Shown here piece after piece: positions 24,109-33,552 of a stretch of DNA of 64,000 nucleotides. Every line of letters begins with the position of its first letter. The first letter of the stretch is position 1. A program made the translations under genes and the position numbers. The notes below the pieces were generated by a model. That model did no database searches and had not been told where the DNA came from. It saw only the letters and a list, made by a program, of their open reading frames with translations. The stretch is from Spartobacteria bacterium (lineage in GTDB: Bacteria; Verrucomicrobiota; Verrucomicrobiia; Chthoniobacterales; UBA10450), in assembly GCA_003169975.1 (NCBI GenBank), contig PNAA01000057.1:1-64000 (forward strand), given 5' to 3'.

Positions 24109-24413
24109 ACGACAGCGAAGCGGAAACGCTGCGCCGCTTCCAGGCCGGCGAATCGATCGATCAGATCGCGCGCCGGCGGGGATTTGTGGGCCGCACGATT
24201 CAGGATCATCTCGTGAAAGCGATCGAAGCGGGCGCGCCTCTCGCCATGGAGCAATTCTTTACCTCCGCGCAGGCGGAGGAACTCGGGGGCGCAGTGTCGC
24301 ACATCGGCCCGCGCGGCCTCACGGGGTTGGGCGAGGAGCTCGGCGGAAAGTACGAGATTGCCGAGTTGCGCCTCTTTCGCGCGCTGGCCGCTCGAGAGCG
24401 GCGCTCGGCTTAG
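24105..24413 (+). CDS. Helix-turn-helix (HTH_40-like) protein coupled to recQ
   Basis: A 102-residue protein beginning at a TTG that overlaps the recQ stop (TTGA). Residues 2-45 (SEAETLRRFQAGESIDQIA, RRRGFVGRTIQDHLVKAIEA) resemble the HTH_40 module normally fused to the RecQ C-terminus in other bacteria. The rest is helical (ELGGKYEIAELRLFRALAA). The frame is open much further upstream inside recQ, but that part is a shadow of recQ. A split of one ancestral RecQ chain, or ribosomal slippage at the overlap, would both explain the arrangement. Confidence 0.6.
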   Translation: MNDSEAETLRRFQAGESIDQIARRRGFVGRTIQDHLVKAIEAGAPLAMEQFFTSAQAEELGGAVSHIGPRGLTGLGEELGGKYEIAELRLFRALAARERRSA

Positions 24414-24655
24414 CCAGGGTAAACGCTGCCTCCTGGGAAGTCTGAGATCGATCACACGTAACAACGGCGCGATGATGGAGGGGCCGCAGGCCTAACGAAT
24501 CGCGACATCTACGCCGGGGAGGACCTTTCTCCCGAAATCGAGTGCGCCAGCGTTGGAGAGGCGAGTCGCATTCGGCGAGCGTCACGCTGTCTTGACCCCC
24601 GCGGCGATTCCACTCTATCCTCCGCTCGCGTCGCCCGGCTAACATCACAGCGAAT

Positions 24656-26638
24656 ATGCAAAAGGAACTTACCGCCCGCGGGCTAATCATCGGAGTCTTC
24701 ATCACGTTGGTGTTCACAGCCGCCAATGTTTACTTCGGTCTCAAGGCCGGTCTTACCTTTTCGACCTCGATTCCGGCGGCGGTGATTTCGATGGCGATCC
24801 TGCGCGGTTTCCGCGATGCGACGGTGCAGGAGAACAACATCGTGCAGACCGTTGCCTCGGCCGCGGGCACTTTGTCGTCGATCATCTTTGTCCTGCCGGG
24901 TTTGATCATGATCGGCTGGTGGACCGGCTTTCCGTTCTGGATTTCTTTCCTGATCTGCGCGCTCGGCGGGATTCTGGGCGTGATGTATTCGATTCCGCTG
25001 CGACGCGCGCTGGTCACGAACTCCGACCTGCCCTACCCGGAAGGCGTCGCCTGCGCTGAAGTGCTCAAGGTCGGCAGTGGCGGCGATAAGGAGCACGCAG
25101 CGGATATCGAACACGGACGCGCGGGGCTGCTCGCGGTGTTGTGGGGATCGATCGTTTCTGCGGTGTTTGCGGTCGTCGTCGCGACGCAGATTTTCGCTTC
25201 TGATGTGGCGCAGACGTTCCGGATCGGCCGGCGCGGCGCGGTCAGCGGTTATGATTTTTCGCTTTCGTTCGCGCTCCTGGCGATCGGTCACCTGTGTGGG
25301 CTGTCCGTCGGCATCGCCATGCTCATCGGCACATTCATTGGCTGGGGTTGGCTCGTGCCGCACTACGCGGCGCTCACCGGCGACCTGACGACTGCGGCTG
25401 GCGCACTCGCGCAAAGCACTTGGAGTCACAAGGTGCGATTCATCGGCGCCGGGACGATTGGCGTTTCGGCGATTTGGACCCTGCTGAAGCTGGTGAAACC
25501 TGTCGCAAGCGGTCTGGCTGGCGCGATGGCCGCATCACGTGCGCGCAAGGCCGGGAAAGCGGATACGCTGCCGATCACCGAGCGCGACATTCCGATCGGC
25601 ATTGTCGGCCTCGTCACGTTGCTTTGCATGCTCCCGATCGGCTGGGTCCTCGGCTACTTCGCAAACACGAGCGGACTCGGTGCGCACGTCACGACGCTCG
25701 TGATCGGCGGCGTCTTCTATGTCTTTTTGATGAGCTTCTTCGTCTCCGCCGTCTGCGGCTACATGGCCGGCCTGATCGGCTCCTCGAATAGCCCGCTATC
25801 GGGCGTCGGGATTCTGGTCGTGATCGGGGCGGCCCTATTGCTTGTGCTCGGCGTAAAACCTTATGTGGGGCCGGACGCGACCAAGGCCCTCATGGCTTTC
25901 GCGCTTTTCACGACCGCCGTCATCTTCAACGTGGCGGCGATCGCGAACAACAATTTGCAAGATCTCAAGACCGGTCAGCTGGTCGATGCGACTCCGTGGA
26001 AGCAGCAGGTCGCGCTCATCATCGGGGTTCTCGCGGGCGCAGTAGTCATTCCGCCAGTGCTTAATCTGGTGAATCAGGCCTACGGTTTTGTGGGCGCGCC
26101 CGGCGCAGAATTGCGGCTGCATCCATTGCCAGCGCCTCAAGCGGGATTAATCTCCTCACTCGCCCAAGGCGTGATCGCCGCGGATATCGATTGGAGCCTG
26201 ATCCGGATGGGCGCCTATATCGGCGTCGCCATCATCGTGCTTGACGCCCTCCTTGCCCGCTCCACCAAACACATGCGCGTGCCTCCACTCGCGGTTGGAC
26301 TGGGAATTTATCTGCCGACCGCGAGCACACTCATGATCGTGGTCGGCACGATCGTCGGCTGGGTCTTCGACCGCCGCGCCGATCGCACGCGGAATCCGGA
26401 AGGCACGAAGCAGCTGGGCGTGTTGCTCGCGTCGGGATTGATCGTCGGCGAAAGCATCATCGGGGTGGTGATCTCCGCGATCGTCGTGTTCTCAGGCATC
26501 GCGGCGCCGCTCGCGCTGGTCGGTGCCGGATTTGAAACGGCCGGTATCATCATTGGCGGCCTTGCCTTTGCCGTCATCGTGTTCGTGCTCTATCGCTGGA
26601 TCCTGGGCATGGCGACGCGGGCGGCTGAAACTGTTTGA
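24656..26638 (+). CDS. OPT-family oligopeptide transporter
   Basis: A 660-residue polytopic inner-membrane protein with about 14-16 predicted helices. Family signatures are YFGLKAGLTFSTSIPAAVIS near residue 24, QENNIVQTVASAAGTL near residue 60, and LPYPEGVACAEVLKVG near residue 125. It should import oligopeptides or related amino-acid derivatives with protons. A second, larger OPT gene follows after 36 bp in the same direction. The 242 bases upstream hold one GCCTAACGA (24490) and no other feature I can recognise. Confidence 0.9.
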   Translation: MQKELTARGLIIGVFITLVFTAANVYFGLKAGLTFSTSIPAAVISMAILRGFRDATVQENNIVQTVASAAGTLSSIIFVLPGLIMIGWWTGFPFWISFLICALGGILGVMYSIPLRRALVTNSDLPYPEGVACAEVLKVGSGGDKEHAADIEHGRAGLLAVLWGSIVSAVFAVVVATQIFASDVAQTFRIGRRGAVSGYDFSLSFALLAIGHLCGLSVGIAMLIGTFIGWGWLVPHYAALTGDLTTAAGALAQSTWSHKVRFIGAGTIGVSAIWTLLKLVKPVASGLAGAMAASRARKAGKADTLPITERDIPIGIVGLVTLLCMLPIGWVLGYFANTSGLGAHVTTLVIGGVFYVFLMSFFVSAVCGYMAGLIGSSNSPLSGVGILVVIGAALLLVLGVKPYVGPDATKALMAFALFTTAVIFNVAAIANNNLQDLKTGQLVDATPWKQQVALIIGVLAGAVVIPPVLNLVNQAYGFVGAPGAELRLHPLPAPQAGLISSLAQGVIAADIDWSLIRMGAYIGVAIIVLDALLARSTKHMRVPPLAVGLGIYLPTASTLMIVVGTIVGWVFDRRADRTRNPEGTKQLGVLLASGLIVGESIIGVVISAIVVFSGIAAPLALVGAGFETAGIIIGGLAFAVIVFVLYRWILGMATRAAETV

Positions 26639-26674
26639 TTCGTCAGGCCAGAGCCCGGCGACCGACCAATCCGA

Positions 26675-29209
26675 ATGGCAAAAATCGACCTCCGAAATTC
26701 GCCTAACGAAATGCCCGATATCGTCGGGTACAAGCCCGCTAATCCGCTCGCGGCCAATTTTAGGCCGTACATTCCGGCGAGCGCCCATCTGCGCGAACTG
26801 ACGATCATCCCGCTGATCGTCGGAACGATTCTCGGCATCATCTTCGGCGCGTCGTCGCTTTATCTCGTGCTCAAGGTCGGACTCACGGTCAGCGCGTCCA
26901 TTCCGGTTGCAGTCATTTCGATCACCCTCTTCCGGCTCTTCTCGAAGTTCGGGATGCGCGACGCGACCATTCTGGAAAACAACATCGTGCAAACGGCCGG
27001 CTCGGCTGGCGAATCGATCGCTTTCGGCCTCGGCGTCACCATGCCGGCGATCATGATTCTCGGCTTCGATCTCGAGATCACGCGCGTCATGCTCGTCGCG
27101 GTTCTCGGAGGATTGTTAGGCATTCTCATGATGATCCCGCTGCGGCGGGCGCTGATCGTCGATCAGCACGGTCTGCTCAAATACCCGGAGGGCACCGCCT
27201 GCGCCGAGGTGCTCAAGGCGGCCGCTTCGCGCGAGGGAATCGAGGAGAAGCCGGATGACGAAGTTGCCACCGGCGGACGCACGATCTTCGCCGGGTTCGG
27301 GATCGGCTTCCTCTATCAGTCGGCGATGAATGCGTTCAACGCCTGGAAGAATTCGCCCGAGAAAATCTTCGGCGCGCCCTTCAAGGCCGGATCGATCTCC
27401 ATGACGATCGAGCCGGCATTGTTAGGCGTGGGTTACGTCATCGGGCCGCGAATTGCTTCCATCATGTGCTCCGGCGGTGTCCTTGCCTATCTCGTGCTCA
27501 TTCCCGCGATCAAATTTTTCGGCGAAAGTTCTGCGGGGATTATCGCGCCGGGGACAACCCCGATTGCCGGTATGTCGCCGGATGATATTCGCGAGGCTTA
27601 CGTCCTTTATATCGGCGCGGGTGCGGTTGCCGCCGGTGGCATCATTAGCATGGTGCGATCGCTGCCGCTCATCTGGCACGGAATGAAGAGTGGTTTGGCC
27701 GATCTGCGCAGCATGCATGGATCCGTCGGCAAAACGCCGCGCACGGATCAGGATTTATCGATGAAGTTTGTCATCGGCGGAGTGATCGCGCTGCTGCTGG
27801 TGATCATGATCGCACCGCAACTGCATCTGCAGTGGAACTTGTTAGGCGCGCTCCTCATTGTAGTGATCGGATTTCTTTTCGTCACGGTCTCATCGCATCT
27901 GACCGGTGAGATCGGTTCTTCATCGTGCCCCACCTCGGGCATGACGGTGGCGACGCTTCTCCTCACTTGTCTCGTCTTTCTTATCGTCGGTTGGACGGGG
28001 CCGGCATATTTTGTCACCGCGCTCTCGATCGGCGGCATCGTCTGCATCGCTTCTTCCAACGGCGGCACCACTTCACAGGATTTGAAGACCGGCTTTCTCG
28101 TCGGCTCGACCCCGAAATTTCAGCAGATCGCGATTCTCGCCGGATCCCTCGCTTCCGCCCTCGCCCTCGGACCGATCCTGCTGGTTCTAAATGATGCCTA
28201 CACGGTTTACGTCCCGGCGACGACGTTCCAAAAGATCGAAGCCGGCGCGACCCCGCCCCGGGTGCAGTCCTCCAATCTCCCGCCGTTTCAGGAGAAGTTG
28301 AAGCCCGAAACGACCGGGCATTATCGCGTTCTGAAAAACGAAAAAGGCGGCGTGAACTCCATCGTGCCCGGGCTTGAGGCGGGCGACTACCTCGTGAACG
28401 AGCGGGGCGAAGTCGTCTACAAACTCGACCACAACTTCCCCGCCAATCTGCGCGCACCCAACGACGCCGAGCTTGGCTCGCCGGAACACGTCAAGGGCGC
28501 GCAGGCCAACACCGATCCCCAACTTTACCGTTCCTGGCAGCGGGCCGATCCCGCCGGCGGTGCGGCCCAGCGTTTTCTCGTGAATGGCCAGGGCGAAGCG
28601 GTTTATCTCGTCGACCCGGGAATCAACGGGACCCACCACACCCGACCCGATGGATCCGCCGTGACGAAGTTCGACGCGCCCAAGGCGACTCTCATGTCTT
28701 ACATCATCAAGGGAATCCTCGGCCACAAATTGCCGTGGACGCTGGTATTGTTAGGCGTGATGATCGCGATCGTGCTCGAGATGAGCGGGATTCCGTCGCT
28801 CGCCTTCGCCGTCGGGGTTTATCTGCCGCTCGCTTCTTCGACTCCGATTTTCGTCGGCGGGATGATTCGCTGGCTGGTCGATCACTGGTTGCGCCAACAC
28901 AAGTTCAAAGATCACGACCTGAGTCACGACGAGCTGGTCGCGGAAGGCGACAAGAGTCCCGGCGTCTTGCTCGCCTCCGGTTACATCGCGGGCGGCGCGC
29001 TGGCCGGGATCGTGATCGCGATCATGGCCGGAGTGCCGCGCCTCGCTCCGACGAACGATCGCCTCGCCGCCTGGGCCACGGCGCACAATCCATTTTTTAA
29101 CGGACCCCATGCCGACCTGCTCGCGCTGCTCCCGTTCGCGGTGCTGTGCGTCTTGCTCTACCTCGTCGGTCGCGACGTGCTGCTCGCGCCGAAAAAGCGC
29201 AAGATCTGA
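26675..29209 (+). CDS. OPT-family oligopeptide transporter with large hydrophilic insertion
   Basis: An 844-residue paralog of the preceding transporter with the same signatures (YLVLKVGLTVSASIPVAVIS; ENNIVQTAGSAGESIAFG; KYPEGTACAEVLKAA). Unlike it, a hydrophilic stretch of about 140 residues (about 510-660, from ATTFQKIEAG to RPDGSAVTKFD) interrupts the membrane core before YIIKGILG. It is rich in charged and Gly/Asn residues, probably an extra-membrane domain. The last helix ends in KKRKI. Four L-L-G or similar sites use TTGTTAGGC, a one-base relative of the dispersed 9-mer. Confidence 0.9.
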   Translation: MAKIDLRNSPNEMPDIVGYKPANPLAANFRPYIPASAHLRELTIIPLIVGTILGIIFGASSLYLVLKVGLTVSASIPVAVISITLFRLFSKFGMRDATILENNIVQTAGSAGESIAFGLGVTMPAIMILGFDLEITRVMLVAVLGGLLGILMMIPLRRALIVDQHGLLKYPEGTACAEVLKAAASREGIEEKPDDEVATGGRTIFAGFGIGFLYQSAMNAFNAWKNSPEKIFGAPFKAGSISMTIEPALLGVGYVIGPRIASIMCSGGVLAYLVLIPAIKFFGESSAGIIAPGTTPIAGMSPDDIREAYVLYIGAGAVAAGGIISMVRSLPLIWHGMKSGLADLRSMHGSVGKTPRTDQDLSMKFVIGGVIALLLVIMIAPQLHLQWNLLGALLIVVIGFLFVTVSSHLTGEIGSSSCPTSGMTVATLLLTCLVFLIVGWTGPAYFVTALSIGGIVCIASSNGGTTSQDLKTGFLVGSTPKFQQIAILAGSLASALALGPILLVLNDAYTVYVPATTFQKIEAGATPPRVQSSNLPPFQEKLKPETTGHYRVLKNEKGGVNSIVPGLEAGDYLVNERGEVVYKLDHNFPANLRAPNDAELGSPEHVKGAQANTDPQLYRSWQRADPAGGAAQRFLVNGQGEAVYLVDPGINGTHHTRPDGSAVTKFDAPKATLMSYIIKGILGHKLPWTLVLLGVMIAIVLEMSGIPSLAFAVGVYLPLASSTPIFVGGMIRWLVDHWLRQHKFKDHDLSHDELVAEGDKSPGVLLASGYIAGGALAGIVIAIMAGVPRLAPTNDRLAAWATAHNPFFNGPHADLLALLPFAVLCVLLYLVGRDVLLAPKKRKI

Positions 29210-29220
29210 GGCGTGACCGC

Positions 29221-29576
29221 TCTAGCCGTCGCCCTGTGGGCGACGCGGGCACGACGCGCCAACCGCCTTGCCACACACATACCCGCGCTTCGCATAGCGA
29301 AGCGGCTACAACTGCGCGGGCGCATGCTTTCCCGACGCGTTCCACGCGCAACCTGTAGCCGTCGCCCTGTGGGCGACGCGGGCACGACGCGCCAACCGCC
29401 TTGCCACACACATACCCACGCTTCGCACAGCGAAGCGGCTACAACTGCGCGGGCGCATGCTTTCCCGACGCGTTCCACGCGCAACCTGCAGCCGTCGCCC
29501 TCTGGGCGACGGAAGGGTTAAGCGGATTGCAATTGCGTCCACATCCCGCGCTTCGCATAGCGAAGCGGCTACAACG
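29221..29576. repeat. 133-bp tandem repeat of paired REP-like hairpins
   Basis: This 400-base gap between the OPT gene and the vWA gene contains no ORF of its own. It is filled by about 2.7 copies of a 133-bp unit. Each unit carries the hairpin TAGCCGTCGCCCTGTGGGCG and the hairpin GCTTCGCATAGCGAAGCGGC. The outer ends are complementary (TAGCCG / CGGCTA), the form of a REP doublet. Units start at 29223, 29356 and 29489. The third diverges in its middle. No transposase lies nearby. The element could act as a transcription boundary or be a non-autonomous mobile repeat. Confidence 0.8.
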
Positions 29577-29616
29577 TTGCTCGCTCCGCGCGGCGGCTTA
29601 GGATGACCGACTCGGT

Positions 29617-30693
29617 ATGGAAACGCTGATCGAAGAACCGCCCGCTAAAGCCCGCCGCGTCCTGCGCCGTTATTCGCCGCCGATCCTGGTCACGGTCATC
29701 CTTTTCCATCTCGTTTTCGGCGGGGTCGCGGCCATCTGGGTCGTCTCGAGATATTCCGCCGCGCGCAAGCTCACCTTTAACGCCGGCCCGAAATCGCCCA
29801 ACCCGAGCGAGCGCGCGCTCGAGCACCGCGTCCAGTTGCAGAAGAAAATGCAGTCGGTTAGCGCCCCGCCTGCGGTGCCGAAACGCGTCCTCACCACTGG
29901 CGCAGCAAAAATTGTTTTGCCACCGATGCCGGAAATCAAGGCGGCGGAAAACGCGCCGCGCAGCATGATGAGCGCGAGCGGCGCGGGCACCGCCTTCGGG
30001 ACGAGGGGCGGCAACTCGTTAGGCGGTGGGGGCGGGGGCAACGGCTCCCAGATCAACTTCTTCGGCATCCGCGATATCAGCACGAGCGTCGTGATCATGA
30101 TCGATGTCTCGGATTCGATGTTCACCCGCACCGGCGACGCGCAGTATCCGAGCAAACTCGTTAGGCACGGAAAGGAGCAGAATTTCCAGGTGGTCCGCGA
30201 CGAAGCGATCAAACTCGTGCAAAGCCTCACTCCACAAACGCGCTTTGGAATCGTGCGCTGGTCTGGCGGCGCCCATCCGTGGAAGCCCGAGCTGGTCCCC
30301 GCGACAGAGGAAAACAAGCAGGCCGCAATCGCGCACATCCAAAACCAAGTCGATTACAAGACGGCCAAGCCGCAACGAGGCAAGCCTGGCGGGACACGGC
30401 ACGATTTGGCGCTCGAGGAAGCGTTTTCGCTCAAGCCGGAAACGATCTACATGCTGACCGACGGCAACGCGACGATTTCGCAGCCCGGCGGTGGCCTCAA
30501 GCCGATCCCGCCGCAGGAGATTTACAAAGTCGCGGAGGAGGGCCAGAAGCAGCTGAGCAAAAAAGCGCACCTGCACATCATCTATTATTTGAACGGCAAA
30601 GAGAAACCGGATGAGGTCGCGATGTTGCGCGGGCTGGCGAGTCGGAACAATGGCAAGTTCCAGAAGGTCGAAGCCAAAGGGCGCAAAAAATAG
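29617..30693 (+). CDS. Membrane-anchored von Willebrand factor A domain protein
   Basis: A 358-residue protein with one N-terminal TM (about residues 22-45, ILVTVILFHLVFGGVAAIWV), a proline- and glycine-rich linker, and a vWA domain from residue ~150. Its metal site is D-V-S-D-S (VVIMIDVSDSMF) with the downstream YMLTDGNAT. Most of the protein should face the periplasm and bind partners through a metal ion. Flanking REP-like elements separate it from its neighbours, so it is probably transcribed alone. Two TCGTTAGGC copies (30016, 30158) lie in the Gly-rich linker and the vWA domain. Confidence 0.8.
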   Translation: METLIEEPPAKARRVLRRYSPPILVTVILFHLVFGGVAAIWVVSRYSAARKLTFNAGPKSPNPSERALEHRVQLQKKMQSVSAPPAVPKRVLTTGAAKIVLPPMPEIKAAENAPRSMMSASGAGTAFGTRGGNSLGGGGGGNGSQINFFGIRDISTSVVIMIDVSDSMFTRTGDAQYPSKLVRHGKEQNFQVVRDEAIKLVQSLTPQTRFGIVRWSGGAHPWKPELVPATEENKQAAIAHIQNQVDYKTAKPQRGKPGGTRHDLALEEAFSLKPETIYMLTDGNATISQPGGGLKPIPPQEIYKVAEEGQKQLSKKAHLHIIYYLNGKEKPDEVAMLRGLASRNNGKFQKVEAKGRKK

Positions 30694-30704
30694 CGCCAGC
30701 GCCC

Positions 30705-30807
30705 TGTAGACGCTTCGCTCTGCGAAGTGCGGCTGCAAACGCGGCCCGCTCGAACGCTCCCGTAAATTTCACCCCAACCCCCGCGCCTCCCAGAGGAGGC
30801 GTCTACA
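30705..30807. repeat. REP-like intergenic element (TGTAGACGC ... GCGTCTACA)
   Basis: A 9-bp perfect outer inverted repeat, TGTAGACGC and GCGTCTACA, encloses two inner hairpins (CTTCGCTCTGCGAAG and GCCTCCCAGAGGAGGC) and fills most of the gap between the vWA and cupin genes. The same outer ends occur in the element at 34176. It may also terminate transcription of the vWA gene. Confidence 0.65.
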
Positions 30808-30864
30808 CCGGACGTCCCCACTTTGCTTTTGCGTTTACCTACGCGCTGGCCCGAAACTTCAACC

Positions 30865-31350
30865 ATGCGCAAAGTCAACCTCAACGAAATCGCAGAGAAC
30901 GAACGCAAATCGCCCAAGGGAAAATACCACAAGTTCATCAAAGACATCTCGATCGCGCTTGGCCGCGAGAAAAATTCGCTCGACCTCGGCAAGCGCCATC
31001 CCTTCGATCTCGCGCTCGTCCGGATTCCGAAAGGCAAATCCTACTGTCCGTATCACGGGCACGGCGCGGAGACGGAACTTTATCTGGTCGTCTCCGGACG
31101 GGGCAAGGTGCGCGACCATCATGGCACGACGGAAGTGGGCGCGGGCGACGCCTTCCTTTTCGCGCCGGGCGAGGCGCATCAGCTCTCCGCGAACGAGGAC
31201 GAGGATTTCGTTTACTACGTGATCGCGGATAATCCGCGCGGCGATACCTGTTACTATCCCGACAGCGGGAAGTGGGTCGTCATCAAGGAAGGCAGTGAAG
31301 AGGCGATCGCGAAGGGCACCGAGACCGACTACTACGACGGGGAAGAATAA
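30865..31350 (+). CDS. Cupin-domain protein
   Basis: A 161-residue single-cupin protein. The barrel carries the metal-site pattern H-x-H-x(3,4)-E (CPYHGHGAETELYLVVSG) and the second half-motif PGEAHQLSANED with another His. An N-terminal helix precedes it, and a C-terminal segment with GDTCYYPDSGKWVV follows. The ATG at MRKVNLNEIAE is chosen because the frame upstream lies in the REP-like element. Such cupins bind sugars or small metabolites and may be enzymes or sensors. The substrate is not evident. Confidence 0.8.
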   Translation: MRKVNLNEIAENERKSPKGKYHKFIKDISIALGREKNSLDLGKRHPFDLALVRIPKGKSYCPYHGHGAETELYLVVSGRGKVRDHHGTTEVGAGDAFLFAPGEAHQLSANEDEDFVYYVIADNPRGDTCYYPDSGKWVVIKEGSEEAIAKGTETDYYDGEE

Positions 31351-31407
31351 CGCTTCGACGTCCTTCGCTGGCCTTTTGCTGGGGAGCGTTGCTGCTCTCG
31401 GGCAGCG

Positions 31408-33546
31408 ATGGTAAGCAATCGGATGGCCTCGTTGCGTTCACTCGCCAATGCGCTGCTTCTGGCGGCCGGGCTCTGCGCCGTTCCGGCAGCGCGCGGCCAG
31501 GTGTTCGACGGCCGCCAACTGGTCGAGGCAAAGCTCGTCGCCGACACCGCAACGGTCACGCCCGGGCAGCCTTTTACCGCCGGGCTGCTCCTGAAGATGG
31601 CGCCCGGCTGGCACACCTACTGGCAATTTCCCGGCGACGCCGGCATCCCGACCGAGATCAAATGGAACCTGCCGCCCGGTTGGAAAGTGGGCCCGATGCA
31701 ATGGCCCATCCCGCTCAAGCTGACCGAACCGGGCGACATCCAAATTTATGGCTATCACGACGAAGTGCTGCTCATGATGCAGCTCACGCCGCCTCTGAAA
31801 ATCACAACGCCCGCGGTGAAACTTGCCGCCGCGGCGGATTGGCTCGTCTGCGAAAAAATTTGCATCCCCGGGAACGCAAACGTGCAGCTCGAGTTGCCGG
31901 TCGGCGGAGAATCCACTCCCGCCAATCAGGAGCTTTTCTCGAAATTCCGCGACCGCCTGCCACGGTCTCTCCCTCCGAGCGCGAGCGCGGCCGTGCATTG
32001 GAGTCGACAGCCTAACGAATTGCGGCTGACGATCGCGGATCGAAGTCTCGCGCAGGCGTCCGGGGTCGATTTCTTTCCCTTGCCGGTGGCTCCGACCATT
32101 ACCGGGCATCCGCGTCGGGAACAGACCGCCGACGGTTCGGTCGTCTTCGTCATCCCGCTGGAGGAAGCGGCAAAAAATGTGCAATCGCTCGACGGACTGA
32201 TCGTCTCGGGCGATCACGCCTTCTCGTTAGGCAAGAAATGGGCAACGGCGGGCAGCGCGGCGGAGAATCCCGTGCCGGGCGCCGCATCCGACGGCCTGCT
32301 CAAGCTTCTCCTCTTCGGTTTCATCGGCGGCTTCATCCTCAACCTCATGCCGTGTGTCCTCCCGGTGATCTCGCTCAAGATCTTCGGCTTTATCCAACAC
32401 GCGGGCGACAGCCGGAAGCGCATTTTCGGCAACGGCCTCGCGTTCACCGCCGGCATCTTCGCCTGGTTCCTCGGGCTCGCGCTCCTCATGATCGCGCTCA
32501 AGTCAGCCGGCCGCGAAATCACCTGGGCCTTTCAGTTCACCAACCCGTATTTCGTCGTCGCGATGAGCGCGGTCGTGCTCGTGTTCGCGCTCAATCTTTT
32601 CGGCGTCTTCGAGATCACCCTGCCGGCGGGGGCGACCAGCGGGCTGCTCGGCTGGAGCGCGCGCGAAGGCTATGCCGGCTCGTTTTTCCAGGGCGTTTTC
32701 GCGACCGTCCTCGCCACGCCCTGCACTGCGCCGTATCTCGGCACCGCGCTTGGTTTCGCCTTCGCGCAATCGGCGGCGATTATCCTCCTCATGTTTCTCG
32801 CCATCGCGGCGGGAATGAGCGCGCCGTATTTGCTCCTCAGCGCGCAGCCGGCCTGGCTCCGCTTCGTCCCGCGCCCCGGTCCCTGGATGGTGCGGGTGAA
32901 GCAATTCATGGGCTTTCTCCTTCTCGCCACCCTGCTCTTCCTGCTCTGGGTCCTCGGCGTGGCGCGCGGCGTCGATGCAACCATCTGGGTGAGTGCGTTC
33001 CTCCTCGCGCTCAGCGTCGGCTGCTGGATGCTGGGCTCCTTCTCCACCCCGGCAGCCTCCCGGACCCAGCGCTCCCTCGTGCTCGTCCTCATCCTCCTCC
33101 TCGTCCTCGGCAGCGGCTTTTATTTCATCGGTCAAAAGTTCGCCGCCACCAAGACCGCCGCCTCCAGCCTAACGAACGGCGACTGGATCCCGTTCACGCC
33201 CGAGCGCCTGCAAAGCGAGCTCGCGGCCGGCCGCAGTGTCTTTCTCGATTTCACCGCCGCCTGGTGCATTACCTGCAAATTCAACGAAGCCGCGGTCCTC
33301 GAAAGCGCGGCCGTGAGAAGCGCCTTCGAGCGCTACGGCATCGTGAAAATGAAAGCCGATTGGTCGAACGCCGACCCGGTGATTACAAAAACTTTGAAAC
33401 AATTCGGGCGCGTCGGTGTCCCATTATATGTGCTCTATCCGGCGACGGCTCCGAACCAACCGGTGGTCCTGCCGGAGTTGCTCACCCAGGCTTTGGTCCT
33501 GGACCATCTCCAATCCGCCGCGACCAAAGTCGCGGCCACGAAATAA
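31408..33546 (+). CDS. Thiol:disulfide interchange protein DsbD family
   Basis: A 712-residue protein that moves reducing power from cytoplasmic thioredoxin across the membrane. A signal peptide (ANALLLAAGLCAVPAARG) is followed by a DsbD-alpha-like domain with the Cys pair CEKIC. An eight-TM cytochrome-c-biogenesis-like core follows, with Cys residues in NLMPCVLPVISL and ATPCTAPYLG. The C-terminal thioredoxin domain has the active site WCITCK and cis-Pro in GVPLYVLYP. A second ATG five codons in (MASLRS) is an alternative start. The thioredoxin-fold gene 6 bp downstream is probably a client or partner. Confidence 0.9.
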   Translation: MVSNRMASLRSLANALLLAAGLCAVPAARGQVFDGRQLVEAKLVADTATVTPGQPFTAGLLLKMAPGWHTYWQFPGDAGIPTEIKWNLPPGWKVGPMQWPIPLKLTEPGDIQIYGYHDEVLLMMQLTPPLKITTPAVKLAAAADWLVCEKICIPGNANVQLELPVGGESTPANQELFSKFRDRLPRSLPPSASAAVHWSRQPNELRLTIADRSLAQASGVDFFPLPVAPTITGHPRREQTADGSVVFVIPLEEAAKNVQSLDGLIVSGDHAFSLGKKWATAGSAAENPVPGAASDGLLKLLLFGFIGGFILNLMPCVLPVISLKIFGFIQHAGDSRKRIFGNGLAFTAGIFAWFLGLALLMIALKSAGREITWAFQFTNPYFVVAMSAVVLVFALNLFGVFEITLPAGATSGLLGWSAREGYAGSFFQGVFATVLATPCTAPYLGTALGFAFAQSAAIILLMFLAIAAGMSAPYLLLSAQPAWLRFVPRPGPWMVRVKQFMGFLLLATLLFLLWVLGVARGVDATIWVSAFLLALSVGCWMLGSFSTPAASRTQRSLVLVLILLLVLGSGFYFIGQKFAATKTAASSLTNGDWIPFTPERLQSELAAGRSVFLDFTAAWCITCKFNEAAVLESAAVRSAFERYGIVKMKADWSNADPVITKTLKQFGRVGVPLYVLYPATAPNQPVVLPELLTQALVLDHLQSAATKVAATK

Positions 33547-33552
33547 ACAATT

